A stretch of 64,000 nt of DNA, from positions 1 to 64,000 of the forward strand of contig JAPTJF010000273.1 of assembly GCA_029339195.1 (NCBI GenBank), in the 5' to 3' direction. Below the pieces are notes generated by a model. It had not been told where the DNA came from and did no database searches. It saw only the letters and a program-made list of their open reading frames with translations. This document shows positions 57,946 through 64,000 of this stretch, in pieces. The translations under genes and the position numbers were made by a program. The DNA comes from Micractinium sp. NFX-FRZ. Taxonomy: Eukaryota; Chlorophyta; Trebouxiophyceae; Chlorellales; Chlorellaceae. Every line of letters begins with the position of its first letter. The stretch's first letter is position 1.

Positions 57946-60900
57946 TCACACCCGCTTGGCCCCCTCATTGTCCAGCCGCACCACTTTTGCCGAGTTCACC
58001 TCCAGTTGGCCTGCCGACTTGAAGGCAGCCACCATGGCCGCCTTCACGCGCTCCCCCACCTGCGCAGGGAGGCGGGCAGAAGGGGGAAGGTGCGGGGGAA
58101 GAGGTGAGGCAGGCAAGTCAGTGGCCGCCTTAATGCAGGGCACATGGGGTGCAGCGCGGGGCAGGGGGGTGGCAGCGCAGGGCCCCGGGGCGCAGCATAA
58201 GGCACAGGGCTGAGGCACGTGGGCAGGCCGGGCCGTGCGTCCTTGCTGCACAGCGCCTTGCCCTGCCTGGGCCCACGCACTGCTGCACGACGTGGCAGGG
58301 CATGACGTGGCATGACATGGCGCCACCTCACCTCTGGGTCCGACACAATGGCTACAGCGGTGGGGCCCGCGCCGCTGATGGTGCACCCGTAGGCACCTAC
58401 GGCAGTGAAGAAGCAGGGAGGGGTTGGCAGGACGCGGGCCAATGAGTGTAGGCTGAGCACAGGCTACGTTGCATGCACGAAGCTGCCTGCACTGTGTCAG
58501 CATGCTCCCTGCAGCCGTGCAGCCGTGCAGCCCTCTGTGACCGCCCAAAGGCGTGGAGCACGCCACCCTTGCTCAGCTGCGCAGCTGAACCCAACCCCAG
58601 CTGCCCACTGCAACCTGCGGTTACCTGGTGCACCTGCATCGCGCCCAGCTTCACTCAAGCACTGCCCTGCAGCCTGCGCCTCTGCCTGCCTCCCTGCCTC
58701 CATCCCAACGCTTGCCCATTTGCCGCGCTTGCCACCCACGATTCCAATACAGCACCCCTCCCTCCCTTACCCTCCCCTCCTAAGCACACGCAGTGTGCCA
58801 CCCACCTGCCGCGTGCGCCGCCTCCTTGACAGCCTGGAAGCCGGGGATCAGTGGTCCCCGCACCGGCTCCACAATGGCGTCGCTGTCCAGCGCCTTGCCG
58901 ATGAGGGCGGCGTCGCCCGTCAGGATGCCAGCCACCAGGGAGCCGCCCATGGCGCAGTTGTTGATGACCTGTGGGAAGGCAAAAGGTGAGGCGAGACGAG
59001 CGGGTGAGGCAAGAGGGGGAGGAAAGGGCGAGGATGCCGCGTACCAGGCAGCTGCCCATGGCGCAGTTGTTGATGACCTGCCGACATGGGGTTGGAAAGC
59101 GGAGCAGGCCGAGCAAGAGTGGGCGGACATGCTGGAGGCTGGGGAGCCGCCCAGGGGGCAGGTGTTCATCATCTGATCTGGCGAGGGGCGGGAGGAGTGG
59201 CATTGCATACACACGCGCCCACCTGCTTCATGGGTATCTCCTTGGGCAGCACCGCCCGCATCTCTGCCGTGGGCGCCTCAAAGCGCGGGTTCACCAGCAC
59301 AAACCAGAGGTCGCCGGCAAAGGGCAGGCGCTGGATGTCCAGCGGGTCGCAGCTCCTGCCATGTGTGTTTTCAGGGGGAGGGGGTGGAGAGGGGGAGAAG
59401 GCGGGAATACGAGGGCTTGGGTGGATGGGCAGCGGCGGGTGGAGAGGGGGAGGAGGGGGCCACGGAGCAGCGGGCGGCGGCAAGAGGGCAGGGCCCACCA
59501 GCCCGTCCAGCCCTGAGCACCAAACGCACCTGATGAGGATATAGGCCCCCATCAGGGCAAGGGTACTGCTCAGCCTAAGACCCCCCTTAACCACCTGCCC
59601 ACCCACCAGCCAACCCAGGTCACCAAGCCCACCTGATGAGGATGAAGCCCCCCATGAGTGCGGGCGCAATGTTGTCTGCATGGTAACCGCTCACCGCCGC
59701 CTCGCTGGCCAGCCCCGCATAGATCAGCTTGTCCTTGCCAACTGGGCAGCCAAAGAGCGAGTTGACTGCCCAGGCGGCGGCCGCTGCCGACGCCGCGCTG
59801 CTGCCCATGCCAGACCCCAGCGGGAGGCCCTTGTGCAGGCGGAGGCTGACGCCGCAGGAGGGCGCAGCGCCCAGCAGCTTCAGCGTCTCAATGGCCGCGA
59901 TGCCTGCAAGCGACGGGAGGGCGGCGGCGGGCGGTGGGTAGAGCGGAGGTGGGAAAACGGGCACGCGACCAGCTGCTTGAGCATGGGGCCCGGCGCCTGC
60001 GGGAGGGCGGGGCGGCACCACGGGTGGGTGGGGGAGGATGGCAATGGGCTGAGGGGACTGCACCCAACCCTCTGTCCTGTCCCTGCCTGCCTGCGAGAGT
60101 GCCTGCCTGTGTGAATGCCAACCCACCCCACCGTTGTCATACCACTCAATGCCTGCCTGCCTTGCCCGCACTGCCTGCCGCATGTCTGGTGCCTCCCGGC
60201 TCTGCCGCCCGCCAATCCCCTGCCCCCTCCCTCACAGCATACAAGGAAGAGGACGCAATTGAACGAAGCCACACATCCACGCCTGCACCGGGCCCCCTCA
60301 CCCACGCAATTCTTGGGCGCATCCAGGCTCAGCCGCCCGCCGTCGCCCACAATCGACTCAATCACCACCTCCCCCGGCCGGTCCGGCAGCACAGTGGCGG
60401 TCACCACGTCGCCCTCGCCCTGCGCACAGAAGACAACAGAGGGGGAGTAGAGTACAGATGCGGGTGGGCTGGCGTGTGGGGCTGCTGACAGAGCTCGAGC
60501 AGCAGCAGCTGGCAACGGCTGGACCGGCAGTATGGCCGGCGCTGAGAGCCCGCCCCAGCATGCTGCACAACAGATGCCGCGGTTTGGACCTGCATGCCAG
60601 CTGGCTGACTGCACCGCACCCTCCTAGCTTCCCAGGGTGTTGGCACATGCCGCTGCGCCGCCAGTGCAGAAGCGCCGCCAGTGCCGCTGCCAGTGGGCAA
60701 GGGCGCCAAATTGCCTGGCTGCGTGGCTGCCTGCTGCATGCGCAACTCCTACCCTCAAGCTGCCCATCACAGTTGTTATTGCACCCCCACACGTGGCCCC
60801 CGCACCTCCACGGCGCAGCCCATCCAGTCAAAGCCGGGGCCCAGGTTGGCGACGGTGGCGGGCGCAAACGCCGCCGCCTCCGTCTCCACCGGATCGATGT

Positions 60901-61024
60901 ACACCTTGCCCTGCCCGCTCACAGGTGCCGCCCGGCACACATGCCGAGCCGCGGCGGCCTGCCGGGGCGCCCGAGCAGCAGCAGGCGCCCGAGCTTGGGA
61001 GGTGGACAAAGACATGCACCGCAT
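57946..61024 (-). CDS. Homoserine kinase, plastid
   Basis: Phosphorylates homoserine to O-phosphohomoserine, the branch point to threonine and methionine; in plants the enzyme is in the plastid stroma. About 360 residues over seven exons (61024-60806, 60420-60307, 59904-59634, 59354-59221, 58971-58808, 58395-58333, 58062-57946). The N-terminus (MRCMSLSTSQARAPAAARAP) is Ser/Ala/Arg rich, a fitting transit peptide, before AFAPATVANLGPGFDWMGCA, the GHMP N-terminal motif. The ATP loop is LPLGSGMGSSAASAAAAA (Met where Leu is usual). Further blocks are SGYHADNIAPALMGGFILI, PLIPGFQAVKEAA and AYGCTISGAGPTAVAI (GHMP motif 3). The stop is at 57946. An upstream in-frame GTG (61042) is not needed, since ATG 61024 fits. 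Two exon ends, at 59634 and 58971, have duplicated copies in the neighbouring introns. Confidence 0.93.
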
Positions 61025-61372
61025 GGTGCTGCGCCGCGTCACCGATGGGCGATTGACTGCTGTGGTATGTGGGCAGACGTGCTAGACGACGCTGGCGTGC
61101 CAGCCGGCAAAGTGCTGGTTGCGCACACAGCTGCGTGCAATTTCAGAACTCTGCTGTAAAGTGCTGGTTGCGATGGTAAATGCTGGGGCGGGTATAGAGG
61201 CTGTTGGACGACATCTGCATTTCTGCTGAGCTGGCGGAAGTGAAGGCGCGCCCGCTGGCCTTAGGTGAGCCAGGCGTCACGCTTTCGAGGCTTTAGGCTG
61301 TGCTGTGTCACTAGAACCTATCTGTAACTCTCTTTCTCGCTTTGGATCTGTTTGAAGCAGCCAATTCCCGCC
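61025..61372. promoter_or_regulatory. Shared intergenic region of the homoserine kinase and TMEM45-like genes
   Basis: 348 bp between divergent ATGs (61024 minus, 61373 plus), holding both promoters and 5' UTRs. No specific motif is recognised. Confidence 0.5.
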
Positions 61373-64000
61373 ATGGAACACTCCACCCACGACAACGCTG
61401 CGCACGGAGACCCGCATTCTCCGGTTGGCGCACATTCACATTCTTTGATGGGCTTGGAGTGCGACGGATCCATCAGCGCAGACCGCAAGGGCACCTGGAA
61501 GGGTGAGCTCCTGCAGCTGCTCAGGCCCACTGCACTTCCTGGGCCCTGCCGTCCTGCATTAATTTGCATTTCAACCCACGAAGAAGCAAAACGAGGCTTC
61601 GAGGTTGTTTTGGGGGTGAGCGGGGAGGACTCGAGTTGTACACGCCGGCCGCCACGGTTTTGCGGGCTGGGCCCCTTGGCGCAAGCGCATGCTGCTCCAA
61701 GGCAAAACCAGCGCTGCAAGGGAGAGGCAGGGGGGCCACAGCAAGGGGCGCCAACTGGTGGCAGCTAGTCCCGGCGCCCTGCTGCCGCACGCCTGGCCAC
61801 CGCTGTGTTTTGATGCGAAGAACCTTGATTCAGTTTCTGCTTCGCCTTCGCCTTCTGCATGGGTGCCTTGATCAAAGTAGTTTGCTGACATGCAGCAGCA
61901 AGACGACCAGTGAGCACACCTGGATTTGCTAGGTATCCACTACCCGCCGCCGCCCCGCGCAGAGCGCGCTGGCGCTCCGACCTGCCCCTGCTGCTGACCC
62001 CACCAGGAATGCAGCCCCTGGTAACCCACCCTGGGAATGCGGCCCCTTCCAGGATGCAGGCCACGAAACAACTGAGCACCTCGCTGCATATACTCGACCC
62101 ACCGACTGTGCGCGCACATCGTCCCCCTCCCCCGGGCCCGCCTGCCACACCTCCCCACCCCCTCACTCTCGACACACCCGCCCCGCTCTTTCCCAGCGCG
62201 CACCCCGCCCCCAACTCCCCGTCCATCCCAACCCTGTCCTGCCCTGTCCTCACCCCCCCGCCCCGCAGGCCACGTGTACCCCGGTATCGTCTTCATACTG
62301 TGGGGCGCCTGGTGGGCATACAACACGGCAGCCTACTGCCTGTGGCGGTCGGCGCGGCGGCCCTACCGCGGGCGCGCGTGGTACCCGTTTGCCGCCGCCG
62401 GGCGCTGGCTGTGGTACCTGGAACCTGTGCTGAAGCTGGCGGTGCCGGCGGTGGCTGTGTCGCTGGAGCTCTTCCTGGACCACAATTTTCAGTACCGGTG
62501 AGAAGCGTGGAGTGAGTTTGAAAGGGCAGGGAGGAGCCCAGGCCAGCATGCTGGAGCATGTGGGCAGGCCTCCGGAGCAAGAGGCATGCATTGGCAGGAG
62601 GCTGGAGGCAGGAGGCTGGAAGACGAGGAATGGATTTGTCAGGAGTTGGCTGGGTGCTGTCGGCGCCGGCAGCGGCCCCCCTCCTGGCAGACGGCGCTGG
62701 CGACTGTCTGCGCTCGCCCCCGCCCCCTGTGCATTGGTCAGCCCCACCAACCTGACCCCGTGCCCCAGGCCCTCCACTCACGCATCTCATGTCCCGCCTG
62801 CCGCAGCTACTTGTACTGCCCCGAGGGCACCAAGCACGCGGGCCGCTTTGCGATGAGCCACATGAACAACTGGCAGCATGCCCTGTCCTACCCTGCTTTT
62901 GTGCTCTCCGGAATCGTCGACCTGGCGTCCCTCCTGGTGCCCTTGCCGCCCGGCACCAGCCAGGTGCGTGGTTGGGTGTATCCATCAGCTGGCAGGCTGG
63001 AGGAATGCAGGCTGCCAGTTGATGTTTGGCAGGCAGGCAGGCAGGCAGGTACATGCTGGCACTAGACGGATTTGCTACAAGGGGCTAGATGCACCCCAGG
63101 GGCCTGCCTGGCCTGTGCTGCGTGTGCCCAGCTAGGTTACCTCGCTCGCAGCCTTCACTTGCTTCCAGGCATGCAGCTGCTTGCCCGCCTGCCTGCCTGT
63201 CCCCCACCTGCCCCTGCCTCTTCCTCGCATCCTCAGGCAACACTTGCCTCTGCCTGCCCTCCACCCCCACTCTGCAGGCCGTGCTGGGGTCCGCCTTTGC
63301 CTCCTCCTGCTTCATCATGTTCACACACGAGAAGCACGAGGCGCAGGTGAGGCGCTGCGATTGGTGGCTCGATTCACTGTTCAGACTGTCAACAAACGTC
63401 GCTGGGTGCTAAATTGACGCCGGCGAGCCAAGGTGGGAAGGGGCGGCGCACCTCTCACCATATGGACAGCTTTATCACTGTCCCTCCCCTGTCCCACGCA
63501 CACACACCTTGCATCGCAGGACAAGGCGGTGCACTGGCTGCTGGCCGTGGCCATGCTGCTCAGCACCGTGAGCGTCTTCTGGGAGATGGCAGCGCGGCGC
63601 AGCGTGCTGGCGGGGGCCGCCAAGTCAGCGGCCCTGGTGCTGCAGGGCGCCTGGCTCGTGCAAATAGCGGCGGTGGAGTTTGAGGGTGAGGCTGGGTGCA
63701 GGGCGGCAGGGCGGGGGCCAGGGAGGGGCTGGCGGGGTTTGGACAAAGCGGGGGGTCAGGGCGGAGGAGGCGTTGGTCACATGCCTCCAATGCTCGCCAG
63801 TCACTGTTACCCCCTCCCCCCCTCCCGCCTTCACCCCTGGTCCTCCTCTGCACTCCGCCCCCGTCGGAGCACAGCGCCTTCCCGTCGGTGCCATGCTTGC
63901 CTTGAGCGTGCTTTTCAACCTGCTTTAAGCCTCCCCTCCTGCCCTCCTGGTCTTCCCTCCTCTGCAGACCGGCCCCAGTGGAGCACCGACCACCCCGGCG
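61373..64000 (+). CDS. TMEM45/DUF716-family membrane protein (3' end outside window)
   Basis: Partial gene. Exons 61373-61502, 62269-62497, 62807-62963, 63278-63346, 63520-63685 and 63968 onward join in frame and run off the window. The N-terminus (MEHSTHDNAAHGDPHSPVGA) is His-rich and soluble. Family signs are GHVYPGIVFILWGAWWA (the TMEM45 HxxPGxxFxxWG start), NNWQHALSYPAFVLSGIVDL with its conserved His, FASSCFIMFTHEKHEAQDKA, VHWLLAVAMLLSTVSVFWEM and ALVLQGAWLVQIAAVEFE-DRPQW, the typical final span with LQG-W. About seven membrane spans are expected. The molecular function of the family is not established. The first intron (61503-62268) is unusually long for this window and holds no other gene that I can see. 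Confidence 0.82.

Overview
The window is nuclear DNA of a GC-rich green alga, most likely a trebouxiophyte of the Chlorella/Micractinium type (inference). Genes are cut by many GT-AG introns, and a few GC-AG ones. Proteins are rich in Ala, Gly, Gln and Pro, and several families are plant or algal in character (SBP-box factor, MAA3-like helicase, plastid homoserine kinase). There are no bacterial-style operons, no rRNA or tRNA genes and no CRISPR array.

Thirteen protein-coding genes can be supported. In order: (1) a wax-synthase-like MBOAT protein, + strand, 144-3187; (2) a macro-domain/TKL-kinase protein, - strand, 3734-9202; (3) a SEN1/MAA3-type RNA/DNA helicase, - strand, 9749-19185; (4) a UXT-like alpha-prefoldin, + strand, 19761-20859; (5) an RRM/coiled-coil protein, + strand, about 21142-23217; (6) a secreted right-handed beta-helix protein, - strand, 23878-30022; (7) a MYND zinc-finger coiled-coil protein, + strand, 31605-32746; (8) an SBP-box transcription factor, + strand, about 34837-36493; (9) a very large CD36/LIMP-2-family membrane protein, - strand, 37893-48717; (10) an EamA/DMT transporter, + strand, 49144-51585; (11) a Gln/Ala/Pro-rich nuclear-looking protein, + strand, 52576-56954; (12) homoserine kinase, - strand, 57946-61024; (13) a TMEM45/DUF716 membrane protein, + strand, starting at 61373 and cut by the window end. 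Four gene pairs diverge from short shared intergenic regions (3/4, 6/7, 9/10, 12/13). Neighbours are functionally unrelated.

The most interesting signal is structural. In five genes (2, 3, 6, 9, 12) I find at least twelve places where the end or start of an exon, with its splice site, is repeated about 84-170 bp away inside the adjoining intron. Donor-type copies lie downstream of the donor and acceptor-type copies lie upstream of the acceptor. Most copies are diverged in DNA but still read as a similar peptide (for example FKWELYAGHH and FKWDLSAGHH). The extreme case is an 84-bp unit (28 codons) repeated five times after a helicase exon, each copy bearing a splice donor and the array open in frame. 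This looks like recurrent tandem duplication across splice junctions and a possible source of alternative exons. Other points are loss of both expected His residues in the MBOAT protein, a macro-kinase fusion joined by a GC-AG intron, a CD36-like ectodomain more than twice the usual size, a 15-nt initiator exon, a 28-bp perfect palindrome and a 14-bp perfect intronic hairpin.
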